DNA from: Deltaproteobacteria bacterium RIFCSPHIGHO2_01_FULL_43_49 | GTDB lineage: Bacteria > UBA10199 > SPLOWO2-01-44-7 | Assembly (NCBI GenBank): GCA_001798075.1 | Contig: MGRG01000012.1 | Span: 27,852-91,851, forward strand | Direction: 5' to 3' | Length of the DNA: 64,000 bases | Part shown: piece after piece, positions 25,108 to 33,644 of the stretch | Position numbering within the stretch: the stretch's first letter is position 1 | Layout of the letters: every line of letters begins with the position of its first letter | The notes under the pieces: generated by a model | Told to the model about the DNA's origin: nothing | The model's database searches: none | Seen by the model: the letters and a program-made list of their open reading frames with translations, nothing else | Made by a program: the position numbers and the translations under genes

Positions 25108-26265
25108 TTAGTTCTCCTTTGTTGTCGCCTTTTCCGGCGTTTTATATTTGATTGTTTTTTTGACTTTTATCGATTCGTCTTTTTTCTTTTCCAATTGGTT
25201 CACCGATTTTACATCTTTTAACTTCTTCTGGGCTTTGATATCAGCATATTGTTCATCATACAAGTCAAACCATGGGTAACCGTATAATTCATATTCTTTT
25301 TTGGTGATGGGAGTGTCGGGTGGTTTTTTGCCCGTGATTTTTTGAAACTGTTTGCTATTCACGATGAAAATATTAATAGATGCGAATTTATTCTTATCCC
25401 ACGTATCAAAACCATAAGGGTCTGGATAGATTTTTTGTCTCATTTTTCCACCGGCACCAAGTCCCATCCCTCCTTCCCCCGTAGTGCTGTAAAGAACCGA
25501 TGGCATCTCTTGCCCTAATCCAAAAGTTTTGGCCGCTCTTCTATTTTCCTCCGCCGGTTTTTTGAATTTTCCTTTGACCGGATTGTAAACAGCGATTTGT
25601 AATCCCCCCTCTTTTTCTTCGCCGGTGACTTGTCCCTCAACAGTAACGCCTTTGCCAAGGGGCATGGCTACAAATTGTCTGATAAAGTCTTTGCCAGATT
25701 TGATCCCGTCAATCCATGGCTGAGGAGTGGGGGCTACAAGATAATCTTGATCTTTTAATTTTTTAAGTTCTGGGTCCCAAGTCTCGCCGGTTAAGGCATT
25801 TACTTTACCAACGCCAATTTTTAAAGCCCTGGGACGCCATTCTTCGCCACCAAAAGAAATCCACATCGCCTCTTTTTGATGCATCGGAATAAAGACCCCA
25901 CCTTTAGCTACCCATTCTTTGGGAAGTTTAGAGGCATAATCTTCAACACGATAGATCGGGAATTTTCCAAGCCCAGGTGGCAAAGGATATTGTTTTCCAT
26001 CGTCTGGAATCCGCAGTGTGCGCTGAAAGGTCATTTTGAATTCATCAAAAAAAAGCGCATCGTCACTAACCGTGATTTTTACGGTCCCTTCACTGATTGG
26101 TTTTGCAAAAGATAAGGATGTTAAGCTTAGAGTTGTTATTAAAATAGCCGTAAAAAAATGGTGGGTGGCCCGGAGTGTTTGCTGTGGGGTTTTGTTAGGG
26201 GTCCCCACAGAAACACGGAGGGACAGGCCCTGCCATTTTTTTGCAACCATTCTATTTTTTTTCAT
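25108..26265 (-). CDS. Exported protein with a palindromic element inside its signal-peptide region
   Basis: The 385-residue product begins MKKNRMVAKKW, then about 20 residues encoded by element A6 (including LSLRVSVGTPNKTPQQTL), then a hydrophobic core ILITTLSLTSLSFA with a likely cleavage site near residue 49. The A6 insertion thus lengthens the n-region. ATG 26265 has GGAGAAA upstream and overlaps the dehydrogenase stop by ATGA. The mature protein is not recognised; it is Lys/Pro rich and ends with a charged, coiled-coil-like tail (about 345-385). Export should be tested. Confidence 0.72.
   Translation of the reverse strand: MKKNRMVAKKWQGLSLRVSVGTPNKTPQQTLRATHHFFTAILITTLSLTSLSFAKPISEGTVKITVSDDALFFDEFKMTFQRTLRIPDDGKQYPLPPGLGKFPIYRVEDYASKLPKEWVAKGGVFIPMHQKEAMWISFGGEEWRPRALKIGVGKVNALTGETWDPELKKLKDQDYLVAPTPQPWIDGIKSGKDFIRQFVAMPLGKGVTVEGQVTGEEKEGGLQIAVYNPVKGKFKKPAEENRRAAKTFGLGQEMPSVLYSTTGEGGMGLGAGGKMRQKIYPDPYGFDTWDKNKFASINIFIVNSKQFQKITGKKPPDTPITKKEYELYGYPWFDLYDEQYADIKAQKKLKDVKSVNQLEKKKDESIKVKKTIKYKTPEKATTKEN
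26152..26242. repeat. Palindromic element A, copy 6 (minus orientation, in frame in gene 25108-26265)
   Basis: Ten-base arms AAAAAAATGG/CCATTTTTTT flank the A core, read on the minus strand as codons of the signal-peptide n-region. It carries the stop-free AACAAAACC variant, like the comF copy, and is in the same reading frame. Confidence 0.88.
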
Positions 26266-27830
26266 AAAAGTTTCTCCGAAATCGTTTGCCAGTGAATAAA
26301 GCGTAACAAGTGAGACCAGTGGCCTGCTTTGTCGTCTGTCCCCGAACCATACCAGCCGCCGAATGGTTCCGCACCAACAAAAGCACCGGTACATTTGCGA
26401 TTCAAGTACATATTTCCAGGACTAAATTCATAAGCCCTTTTTTTGAGTTCTGGTTTTGTTGTAAACAATGCCCCTGTTAGTGCGTAGGGGGTCGCATTGG
26501 CAATGCGCAGCATGTCATCAAAGTCTTTTGCTTTATAAATTCCAAAGACCGGCCCAAAAATTTCCATGGCCGCCTCTTCTTGAGAAGGTTTCAAGCCTTC
26601 ATGAATGGTAGGTTGAATTCCCCAGCCGGGAAAATTTTCAGCCGGTTTACCTCCCAACAACAATTTAGCTCCGGCTTTTCGCACCTGTTCACATTGGGAA
26701 AGAATGCCCTGCATCGCCCTTTCATCCACTACTCCTCCCAAAACAGCGTCGGGCTCGGTGACATTTTTGGGCTGAATTTTGGACAAGCGATCCAGAACAG
26801 ACTTTTTAACATCATCATATATCTCTTCTTTGATGATAAGACGAGAGAGTGCCGAGCATTTTTGTCCCTGAAAGCCCAGGGCGCTTGTTTGAACGGCATC
26901 CACCAAAGCATTCAAATCGCTATAGTCGTGCACGGCAATGAAATCACAGCCCCCCATCTCGGCCACCACTCTTTTGATCCATTTTTGGCTCGTTTCAGCC
27001 GCCATTTTGTTGATTTGCAAACCGGCTTGGCGACTTCCTGTGAAGGTAATCAATGCGATATCGGGATGTTGAGCCAAAAGTTGCCCTAATTTATGATGCT
27101 GATGGCTATCCAAAACCAGCTGAATGGGGACCCCCGTTTCCTGGATCAGTTTGGTCATAAAAATTCCGGTTGCAGCACCGCGGGGAGAGGGTTTCACCAC
27201 CAAGACATTTCCCATCACGGTAGGTGCCGCCCACATCCCTGTAAAAATCGCGAAAGGAAAATTGAATGGAGGAAGACTCAATCCCACACCAATTGGTTTG
27301 GGATGCATTTTGGTTGCATGTCGCTCCAAAGAGGTGATGGCCAAAAACTCCGGGTCATTAATCAGCTCGCAAGAGCTAGCATAATATTCTAAAAAGTCGA
27401 CCCCTTCGGCCCAGTCGGCATAAGCCTCAACCGCCGTTTTGCCCACCTCCAGCATCAATAGACCGATAATCGTCCATTGTTGTTTTTGGGTTTTCTCCCT
27501 GACTTTTCTTACGAGGTCAGCTCTTTCTTTAAAAGATTTTGCACCCCAACTGGGTTGAACTTTTAAGGCATAATTCAAAGCCTTCAATGCCTGTCCCTCT
27601 GAGGCCACGGCAAAAGGACCATAGGTTTCTTGTTTGTTATTGGGGTTAACGTTTGTAAATTGACCGGCTTCTCCCTCTACCCACCTTTCGCCAACCAGAA
27701 CTTGATGCGGTTTTTTGAGGATTTTTCTCGCCTCTTCGAGACCGGAAAAGAGGGCTTTTTTAGTCTCTGGTTTCTCCCAGGGATTGATAATGGGGACGTT
27801 TCTAAACTCTTTGAATTCTTGAAGATTCAT
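26262..27830 (-). CDS. 1-pyrroline-5-carboxylate dehydrogenase (aldehyde dehydrogenase family)
   Basis: This enzyme oxidises the glutamate semialdehyde of proline breakdown to glutamate with NAD. The 522-residue protein has the P5CDH-type active site: VVAEMGGCDF (catalytic Glu), GFQGQKCSALSR (catalytic Cys) and the C-terminal RKCTGAFVGAEPFGGWYGSGTDDKAG, which matches RocA/PutA rather than general aldehyde dehydrogenases. ATG 27830 matches the family start. No proline dehydrogenase lies in the window. It heads an operon with the two exported proteins downstream. Confidence 0.88.
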   Translation of the reverse strand: MNLQEFKEFRNVPIINPWEKPETKKALFSGLEEARKILKKPHQVLVGERWVEGEAGQFTNVNPNNKQETYGPFAVASEGQALKALNYALKVQPSWGAKSFKERADLVRKVREKTQKQQWTIIGLLMLEVGKTAVEAYADWAEGVDFLEYYASSCELINDPEFLAITSLERHATKMHPKPIGVGLSLPPFNFPFAIFTGMWAAPTVMGNVLVVKPSPRGAATGIFMTKLIQETGVPIQLVLDSHQHHKLGQLLAQHPDIALITFTGSRQAGLQINKMAAETSQKWIKRVVAEMGGCDFIAVHDYSDLNALVDAVQTSALGFQGQKCSALSRLIIKEEIYDDVKKSVLDRLSKIQPKNVTEPDAVLGGVVDERAMQGILSQCEQVRKAGAKLLLGGKPAENFPGWGIQPTIHEGLKPSQEEAAMEIFGPVFGIYKAKDFDDMLRIANATPYALTGALFTTKPELKKRAYEFSPGNMYLNRKCTGAFVGAEPFGGWYGSGTDDKAGHWSHLLRFIHWQTISEKLL

Positions 27831-27862
27831 GGATTGACGTCTTTTTGAAAGAAGTGTATTTA

Positions 27863-27881
27863 AGGTACCAGGTACCTTTTG
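27863..27881. repeat. Inverted repeat, left arm (pairs with 27932-27950)
   Basis: AGGTACCAGGTACCTTTTG pairs perfectly with 27932-27950 over 19 bases, enclosing 50 bases between two divergent genes. The GGTACC(A/T)GGTACC core is also self-complementary and REP-like. Confidence 0.85.
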
Positions 27882-27931
27882 AGAGTTGAGTGTTGGTTGG
27901 TCAACAAAGTTTTCTAAGGACACTAGACCCA

Positions 27932-27950
27932 CAAAAGGTACCTGGTACCT
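27932..27950. repeat. Inverted repeat, right arm (pairs with 27863-27881)
   Basis: CAAAAGGTACCTGGTACCT, exact complement of the left arm. It ends four bases before the AGGAGG-like site of the membrane gene at 27963. Confidence 0.85.
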
Positions 27951-27962
27951 AAGGAGGCTATT

Positions 27963-28403
27963 ATGTTTGGTGGAAATTGCAAGTGCGATGTCAAATCGTG
28001 GTTGGTTAACGGTTTTGTCATCGCGGTGTTATATCTGGGGCTGGATATGTTTTTTCATCACTATTGCATGGCCAAAATTTATGCGGCCAATGCCAATCTT
28101 TTCCGCTCCATGGATCAAATGATGGCCCTAAGATGGTGGGGCTATGCCGGTTATCTGGTTTTTGGACTTTTGTTTACCTGCATTTATGCAAAGGGTTATG
28201 AAGAAGGAAAAAGCAAAATGGGGCAGGGAATTCGATTTGGACTGTTAATTGGGCTTTTTTATTGGGGTTCACAGCTTTTGATTTCAATTCCCCATATGCC
28301 CTGGCCAAAGAGACTCTATGCAGATTGGTTAGGCATTGGAGTTTTAGAATGTGTAATCTTGGGCTTTATTTTGGGAATGATCTACAAGCCTAAGAGCGCT
28401 TAA
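27963..28403 (+). CDS. Small integral membrane protein of unknown function
   Basis: The 146-residue product has about four hydrophobic segments (residues roughly 13-32, 56-78, 87-108 and 121-141) and a Cys-containing N-terminus (GGNCKCD). No family is recognised. ATG 27963 has AAGGAGG at ideal spacing. It is convergent with the aldolase gene, with which it overlaps by 14 bases at the 3' ends. Confidence 0.7.
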   Translation: MFGGNCKCDVKSWLVNGFVIAVLYLGLDMFFHHYCMAKIYAANANLFRSMDQMMALRWWGYAGYLVFGLLFTCIYAKGYEEGKSKMGQGIRFGLLIGLFYWGSQLLISIPHMPWPKRLYADWLGIGVLECVILGFILGMIYKPKSA

Positions 28404-29400
28404 CCTTGTCCCAGATAGAACTGGCCCCTTTGTCTAAAATGGTGTTCAGCGCTTGGATGTTTTGAACTCCACGGTCCGAAAGCCATTGTTCCAGTGCTTT
28501 CACGCCTGATTTGGCATAAACGGGAATTCCTTCTTTCCAAGTGGCTCTGCCGCAAAGGACGCCATTCCATTTAACACCGGCTTCGCAAGCTAGTTCCAAG
28601 CTTTCTCTGAATTCTTCGTCACTGACACCGGCGCTCAAATAGATGAAGGGCTTGTTGGTTGCTGCAGCTGCTTCTTTGTAATGCAGGAGGGCCTCTTTTT
28701 TAGTATAGGCGACACCCGCATTTTTGAACGATTTTGTCCCTTCCGTGTATTGGAGATTAACTGGGACTTCGACTTTCAAGACATCGACATGATAGCGATC
28801 TTTGGAAAACTCTTCCATACTTTTGCGAACAATTTCCGGTTTCTGTTTGGCGAAGGCTAGGTCTTTTCCCTCCCCACCATTTACATCGTAACCAACAAAT
28901 TCTAAAAAATAGGGAATGTCGTGGTAGGCACACTCTACACCAATTCTCTCCGCCCAAGCTTTTTTGGACTCGTTGATTTCCTTTTTTTCAAGAGGATTAT
29001 AATAGAGCAGGATCTTAACGGCGCTGGCACCGGCCTCTTTGAGTTTGCCGACGGTACAGTCAGGTATCAGAATGGGAAATCTCCCTGGGCTGATGTTGTC
29101 GTAACCGGATGATTCATAGGCAAGCAGAAGGCCGGCATTTTTCGACCGGACTTTCGCGGCACCGAGTCCATATTCAGGATCGAGGAGAATGGCGCTGGCG
29201 TAGGGGGTCAGGATTTTAGTAACCGCAGTTTTGAACTCGACCATCTGTTCGTTGGTAATGTCCTTGGGTTCAACTCCTTTAGCTTTGGCAATCGATTTTT
29301 TTAAAGAGCCGCGTTGATCCATCGCTGCGGCGCCAATAACTCCTTTTTTGTTTGCCAGTTTTTCTAAATGTTTGAGTTTGCCTGTCGTGAGTGTTGTCAT
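28390..29400 (-). CDS. Class I tagatose-1,6-bisphosphate aldolase (LacD-like)
   Basis: LacD-type aldolases split tagatose- or related ketose bisphosphates by a Schiff-base lysine. The 336-residue protein shows AAMDQRGSLKK near the N-terminus, ILLDPEYGLGAA, and the Schiff-base region DVLKVEVPVN (about 195-204). ATG 29400 follows AAGGAGG at correct spacing. No other tagatose-pathway genes are present, so it may instead serve as the cell's fructose-bisphosphate or a sulfosugar aldolase; the sequence alone does not decide. Confidence 0.82.
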   Translation of the reverse strand: MTTLTTGKLKHLEKLANKKGVIGAAAMDQRGSLKKSIAKAKGVEPKDITNEQMVEFKTAVTKILTPYASAILLDPEYGLGAAKVRSKNAGLLLAYESSGYDNISPGRFPILIPDCTVGKLKEAGASAVKILLYYNPLEKKEINESKKAWAERIGVECAYHDIPYFLEFVGYDVNGGEGKDLAFAKQKPEIVRKSMEEFSKDRYHVDVLKVEVPVNLQYTEGTKSFKNAGVAYTKKEALLHYKEAAAATNKPFIYLSAGVSDEEFRESLELACEAGVKWNGVLCGRATWKEGIPVYAKSGVKALEQWLSDRGVQNIQALNTILDKGASSIWDKVKRS

Positions 29401-29497
29401 TGTTTTAATCCTCCTTTTCACGCGCCACCTTAAAGTTCAGATTGGATTTGATGTCAATTTAAAATCATGAAGATGGAATTCAATAGCGTTGGGGGTT

Positions 29498-29528
29498 GTT
29501 AGGGGGAGAAACAAGATCTCCCCCTAAC
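29498..29528. terminator. Hairpin upstream of tRNA-Gly
   Basis: GTTAGGGGGAGA and TCTCCCCCTAAC form a perfect 12-base stem with a seven-base loop. It lies just beyond the tRNA 3' end on the minus strand, so it probably terminates the tRNA transcript. Confidence 0.6.
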
Positions 29529-29567
29529 TTTAGCCAGCATCTGGCTTTGCCAGTACTGGCGAATTGA

Positions 29568-29637
29568 GCGGGTGAAGGGAATCGAACCCTCGTATGAAGC
29601 TTGGGAAGCTTCCATTCTACCACTGAATTACACCCGC
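29568..29637 (-). tRNA. tRNA-Gly (CCC)
   Basis: The 70-nt minus-strand sequence folds into a full cloverleaf: acceptor GCGGGTG/CACCCGC, anticodon stem GAAGC/GCTTC with loop TTCCCAA, and T arm GAGGG-TTCGATT-CCCTT. Anticodon CCC reads GGG. CCA is not encoded. Confidence 0.95.
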
Positions 29638-29685
29638 AATGTGGTTGAAAAACTAGAGCGAACTGCTAAGATCGTCAACGACAAT

Positions 29686-29868
29686 ATGAAGAAAGTTGTT
29701 TGCCCTCATTGCAAGAAAAAGGTTATAAAAAAGGGGAACCCTTTTTGGCCTTTTTGTACCGAGCGGTGCAAAATGGTTGATTTAGGCAAATGGGTCACCG
29801 AACAATATCGAGTTGCTGGGGAGCCTGTGAAAACGGAAGATGACAAGGAGGAAGAAGATGATAATTGA
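29686..29868 (+). CDS. yacG: DNA gyrase inhibitor YacG-like zinc protein
   Basis: YacG is a small zinc protein that binds GyrB and limits gyrase. The 60-residue product has the paired cysteines CPHC and CTERC with DLGKWV immediately after, the family signature. ATG 29686 is chosen because the longer frame runs through tRNA-Gly. The acidic C-terminal tail (DDKEEEDDN) is typical. It overlaps the next small membrane gene by 11 bases. Confidence 0.88.
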   Translation: MKKVVCPHCKKKVIKKGNPFWPFCTERCKMVDLGKWVTEQYRVAGEPVKTEDDKEEEDDN

Positions 29869-30115
29869 AATTGTTGGCTGGATTGGTTCTGTGTTGGTGT
29901 TGTTGGCCTATATTTTAGTTTCCAATAAGAAAATGTCAGCTACTTCTTATTGGTATCAAGGTTTTAACTGTGTCGGTTCTGTTGGTCTCATTATCAACAC
30001 TTTTTATAATCAGGCTTGGCCCTCTTGTGTCTTGAATATCATTTGGGCCATGATTGCGATCAAAGCCTTGATAGATATTCGTAGGCCAACCCCCACCGTA
30101 CCCCTCGATCGCTGA
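29858..30115 (+). CDS. Small membrane protein, CBU_0592-like
   Basis: The 85-residue product has three hydrophobic segments (residues about 4-24, 33-52 and 56-74). The pattern GWIGSVLVLLAYILVS...YQGFNCVGSVGLIINTFY...PSCVLNIIWAMIA resembles the CBU_0592-type domain found in small membrane proteins. ATG 29858 follows AAGGAGGAAG. It converges with and overlaps the 3' end of ppx by 56 bases. Function unknown. Confidence 0.65.
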   Translation: MIIEIVGWIGSVLVLLAYILVSNKKMSATSYWYQGFNCVGSVGLIINTFYNQAWPSCVLNIIWAMIAIKALIDIRRPTPTVPLDR

Positions 30116-30986
30116 CAGTAATTTCTTTAAAACCAAAATGCCCAGCGATCTTTTCAAGAAGGGTAGAGCCTGCCAAAATCACATCCGCGCGGCCAGGTTC
30201 CAAACCGGGAATCTTTTTTCTCTCTTCAATCGTTTTTGATTTAAAATCAGCGATGATTGTTTTGATTTCGCCCAATGTAATTTTAGAACCGTGGACTTCA
30301 TGATGTTTATAAACCTTCATTTTCTTTTTGATGGCGCCCAACGTCGTGGCTGTACCGGCGGTAGCTATTAAGATCACCCTCTCCTTTGATTCCTCCCCCC
30401 TCGAGGGGGAGGATATTAGGAGGGGGGACAATTTATTGATTTTTTCGTCAATAGCGTCGCATATGTTTTGATAATCTTTTGCTGAGATTGGATCGGAGTT
30501 GTAATATCTTTCTGTTAGCAATACAGAGCCGATTGGTAAGCTTACTTCTTGATTTTCTTGTGGAATAATCTCTGTCGATCCCCCTCCGATATCAACAACG
30601 ACGATATTCGTCCCAAAGTCTGTGGAGGCTGCTTTCCAAGTCAGTTGCGCCTCCCTTTTTCCAGAGATGATTTCTATTTTAAATCCGCACTCTTTTTCCA
30701 CTTTGACTACGAAAGCATTTGCATTGGCCGCCTTGCGAAAGGCAGCGGTACCCACCGCGATGATTTTTTGAACATCTTGCTCGTCACAGATTTTTTTATA
30801 TTTTTTGAGGACTTCTAAAGTGCGAGAGATACCCAATGGTAAGAAGACGTAGTTGGTAGCCATCCCCTCACCAATTCGCGTCAATGTTGCTTCATCAACG
30901 AGAGGAATAATCTTACCGTTGGAGCTTTGCTCTACAATTAGCAGAAGAACAGAATGAGTTCCAATGTCGATAGTAGCTATCTTCAT
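30060..30986 (-). CDS. Ppx/GppA exopolyphosphatase family protein
   Basis: These enzymes hydrolyse polyphosphate or pppGpp. The 308-residue protein has the actin-like phosphate motif DIGTHSVLLLI at the start, GTAAFRKA..., and DIGGGSTEI (about 132-140), and covers the catalytic two-domain core without the C-terminal HD domain. Residues about 201-215 (PLLISSPSRGEES) are encoded by a GC-rich palindrome at 30390-30426, an apparent in-frame insertion near a loop. The start ATG 30986 is preceded by an unusual run of GATTTTTGATC-type repeats. Ppx versus GppA cannot be decided. Confidence 0.88.
   Translation of the reverse strand: MKIATIDIGTHSVLLLIVEQSSNGKIIPLVDEATLTRIGEGMATNYVFLPLGISRTLEVLKKYKKICDEQDVQKIIAVGTAAFRKAANANAFVVKVEKECGFKIEIISGKREAQLTWKAASTDFGTNIVVVDIGGGSTEIIPQENQEVSLPIGSVLLTERYYNSDPISAKDYQNICDAIDEKINKLSPLLISSPSRGEESKERVILIATAGTATTLGAIKKKMKVYKHHEVHGSKITLGEIKTIIADFKSKTIEERKKIPGLEPGRADVILAGSTLLEKIAGHFGFKEITVSDRGVRWGLAYEYLSRL
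30390..30426. repeat. GC-rich palindrome inside ppx
   Basis: CCTCCCCC(C)TCGAGGGGGAGG forms an eight-base stem around TCGA, followed by GATATTAGGAGGGGGG. It is translated in frame. Confidence 0.65.
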
Positions 30987-31010
30987 TTTTGATTTTTGAT
31001 CTTTGATTTT

Positions 31011-32285
31011 TTATTTTAGACTCGGGCCCCACCAGGGAAGTTGTCCTGTTCCCTTAGAAACGCGGACGGGATTTGCACCATCGAAACGCATGACATAAAT
31101 CGCTTCGCCACCGCGTGTAGAGCTAAAGGTAATATAACGGCTATCTGGGGACCAACTGGGGTGCTCGTTATTTCCTTCACCGGCGGTTAATCTTTGAATC
31201 AAACTTCCATCCGAGTTCATAGTGAAGACGTCAAAGGCTCCGGAATCCCTAGCGCAAAAAGTAATTTTCTGTCCGTCAGGGGACCAAGCGGGCGTGTCAT
31301 TGAATTGCCCCACATAAGTTAAGCGGCCGGCACCGCCACCACCAGCCCCCATGGTGTAAACATGAAGATTGCCTGCCATTTCGGATGAAAACAAAATCAT
31401 TCCCCCATCGGGAGAATAAACAGGAGAAATGTCAACGCCAGGCGCGTTTGTTAGTTTTGAAATCATTTTTCCAGAGGTGGTCATGGTCCAAATGTCGGGA
31501 TCGCCATCAATCGAACTTGAAAAAACAATCGTTCCACCGTCTGGACTGAAAGAGGGTGTCAGATTGGTTGCCTTGTTGCGGGTTAGTTGTTTTCCCGACA
31601 TGTAAATCTCCGGTGTTCCAGAGGCATAGGAGGTATAGACAACTCTTGAGCCATCGGGAGAAAACTTGGAACCAAGACTCAATGTTTTTCCATCAGAAAT
31701 ACCGCCATCATTGGCACCATCATAATCCATAATGCGAATGACTTTTCGTGCCTTGCCCGCAGGGGATGTGTAGGTGATTTTGCTGTTGAAAGGCCCTTTG
31801 ATTCCGGTCAAGGCCAACATCACCTCGTCAGAAAAGCGATGCGCAATCGAGCGGACATCTTTTGAAGAACCACTATATTGTTTTCCCACCAGCATTTGTT
31901 TTAAGAAGGGGTCGAAGAGTTTGAGCTGAACCGTGATTTGATCGCCCTTTTTGGTAATGCCACCTTTAATGACCGCTTGGGCCTCGATGGCTGTCCATTG
32001 GTCAAAGTTAATCGTCTCAGCCGTTAGGGCAGTACTGCTGGAGGGTTCCAAAAAAGCAGCGGGGGGAATAAATTGAAAATAGGCCGAGATTTCGAGATCA
32101 TTTTGGATAACATCTGGAATTTCTTTTTCAAGCTTTCCCGCTCCCCCATCCAACCCAACTAGTTCTGTGATCGCTATCGGCAGTTTTTTATCCGAAGGCT
32201 GGTCGATAGGGATGTAAATGCGCGCCTCTACGTTTTTTGTACAGAAGGTGAACACCAAAAAAAACCAAAATAATTTATTTTTCAT
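31011..32285 (-). CDS. tolB: Tol-Pal system protein TolB
   Basis: TolB is the periplasmic beta-propeller that links Pal and the Tol complex. The 424-residue product has a signal peptide (MKNKLFWFFLVFTFCTKNVEA), an N-terminal domain with ITELVG and DLEISAYF, and repeated SPDG blades (FSPDGSR, FSPDGGT, YSPDGGM, WSPDGQK, WSPDSRY). ATG 32285 is chosen for the signal peptide. It is the last tol gene; two large fold-back elements (D4, B2) separate it from tolA. No pal gene follows in this window. Confidence 0.93.
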   Translation of the reverse strand: MKNKLFWFFLVFTFCTKNVEARIYIPIDQPSDKKLPIAITELVGLDGGAGKLEKEIPDVIQNDLEISAYFQFIPPAAFLEPSSSTALTAETINFDQWTAIEAQAVIKGGITKKGDQITVQLKLFDPFLKQMLVGKQYSGSSKDVRSIAHRFSDEVMLALTGIKGPFNSKITYTSPAGKARKVIRIMDYDGANDGGISDGKTLSLGSKFSPDGSRVVYTSYASGTPEIYMSGKQLTRNKATNLTPSFSPDGGTIVFSSSIDGDPDIWTMTTSGKMISKLTNAPGVDISPVYSPDGGMILFSSEMAGNLHVYTMGAGGGGAGRLTYVGQFNDTPAWSPDGQKITFCARDSGAFDVFTMNSDGSLIQRLTAGEGNNEHPSWSPDSRYITFSSTRGGEAIYVMRFDGANPVRVSKGTGQLPWWGPSLK

Positions 32286-32336
32286 AGAGCACTTTATTAA
32301 TGTGTCAGACAAAAAGATGCAAGCGCTAAAGGAGTA

Positions 32337-32527
32337 GGGGAGGAGTGGGGGGGTGTTCAAAACCGTGCTCCACTTCGGGCTATCTCGTCAAAAAAATAAT
32401 TTCGTTTTGATGCAGATAGTATCTTACCTGCCGTCAGCTCTATCTGCAGAAACGAATATTATTTTTATTGACTCAATACGCCCTCGTTCCCGCACAAATG
32501 TTTTTCACACCCCTCCCACTCCTCCCC
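32337..32527. repeat. Complex fold-back element D, copy 4
   Basis: Outer arms GGGGAGGAGTGGGGGGGTGT and ACACCCCTCCCACTCCTCCC pair almost fully; inner arms AATAATTTCGTTTTGATGCA and TGCAGAAACGAATATTATT pair too. It shares GTGTTCAAAACCGTGCTCCA with sequence next to copy D3 (45133-45150 region, reverse strand). Confidence 0.78.
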
Positions 32528-32627
32528 TGGCATACATAGCAATACAGCTACTCCGAATTGTCGCAATAGTTTGAAGTGCCCCTGCGAAAAACGCATCAGA
32601 ATAATGGTTGGAGCGAAGAGGTAACTA

Positions 32628-32772
32628 CTTTCAAAAGTTGAAAATGACGCACAAATGGTGGAGTGGTGGGTGTCCCGAGGGGGTGTCAGCCCGATCTGTC
32701 GGGAGGGCGTGCAACCCCGTGGGGACAGGATCCGCCACTCCACATAAAACCTGTCATTTTCAACAAATGAAA
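32628..32772. repeat. Palindromic element B, copy 2
   Basis: Nested arms GTTGAAAATGAC/GTCATTTTCAAC and GTGGAGTGG/CCACTCCAC enclose the B core (TCAGCCCGATCTGTCGGGAG). The core matches copy B1 at 6076-6100 except for one base. Confidence 0.85.
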
Positions 32773-32831
32773 GAACCCCGAAGCTCCAACACATTAAATT
32801 AAACAGTTTTTCACAAGGGTCGGAGAAGGGT

Positions 32832-33644
32832 TTATTGGGCTAATTGCATTTTGAGTGAGGGGTCAAATTGGACTAGAAACCCCTCATTGTAGGCTTCCCA
32901 TTCGAGGCGTTGGGGAGGGACGGGTAAGGGGGAGGCCCGTTGTACCGCGCGCATGCAAGAAGAATCAAAAGCAAGATTACTCGAACGTTCTTCCCAATCG
33001 GTTGTAACAATTTCACCTTGTTGATTGATCATCACAACAATACTGGTTTTGGGTTTAGTGGGAAGTTCCAAATAAGCGCCTGGGATAATCCATTCTTGCA
33101 TAATTTTGAATCGAATTTTTGCTTGATAAGCAACATATTCTGGATCGGTTGGGGGAACTCTTAGGGGTTCCGTGCCGGTTCCGTATTTAAACCCTTCCCC
33201 TTTGTCTTTGACTTGTGCCGCCTCGGGTGGGGCAGGAGGTTTTTTCTTATTGAGAGCTGCAAGAGCCTTTTGCACATCGCTTATTTTTTTCGGCTTAGGC
33301 TTCGGTTCGGCTTGAATAGGACGCAAAGTTGGTTTGGGCTGAGGTTTTGGTTCTTCTTTGGGGGCCACCATCGGTTTTTCTTTGGAAGGTTCGCTTTGTT
33401 GCTCTGCCTGTTCTTTTTGCTGTTGGATGGTTGTTTTAGGAAGATTTTCCGCTTCTTTGATTTTGATTTCAATATTTTCAGAAGCCCCTTTGGGGAGTTC
33501 GACCCAGACCACCTTGACTTTGGGTTTTAATAAAGGAAGTTTCGGAACATAGAGAATGAGACCCAAACAGATCAGATGGGCCAGGATAGAATAAAAGATT
33601 GGTCTTTTTAAAGATAAACTCCACGTCCGTGGTCCATAGTCCAT
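32832..33644 (-). CDS. tolA: TolA/TonB-like energy-transducing protein
   Basis: The 270-residue product has one N-terminal transmembrane segment (about residues 16-36), a long Pro/Lys/Glu/Gln linker (about 60-150) and a C-terminal TonB-type domain (from about 165, YQAKIRFKIMQEWIIPGAY...SIVVMINQQGEIV). Position after tolQ-tolR makes it the TolA equivalent, although the C-domain is TonB-like. The start is unusual: a 7-base tandem repeat supplies four ATGs, and only the third (33644) is in frame; the first (33658) is best placed for the GAGGA site. Confidence 0.85.
   Translation of the reverse strand: MDYGPRTWSLSLKRPIFYSILAHLICLGLILYVPKLPLLKPKVKVVWVELPKGASENIEIKIKEAENLPKTTIQQQKEQAEQQSEPSKEKPMVAPKEEPKPQPKPTLRPIQAEPKPKPKKISDVQKALAALNKKKPPAPPEAAQVKDKGEGFKYGTGTEPLRVPPTDPEYVAYQAKIRFKIMQEWIIPGAYLELPTKPKTSIVVMINQQGEIVTTDWEERSSNLAFDSSCMRAVQRASPLPVPPQRLEWEAYNEGFLVQFDPSLKMQLAQ

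Noticed and set aside
33213..33530. Plus-strand open frame rich in Phe opposite tolA
   Set aside because: It is the antisense shadow of the Lys/Pro/Glu-rich TolA linker; no ribosome-binding site and no homology pattern.
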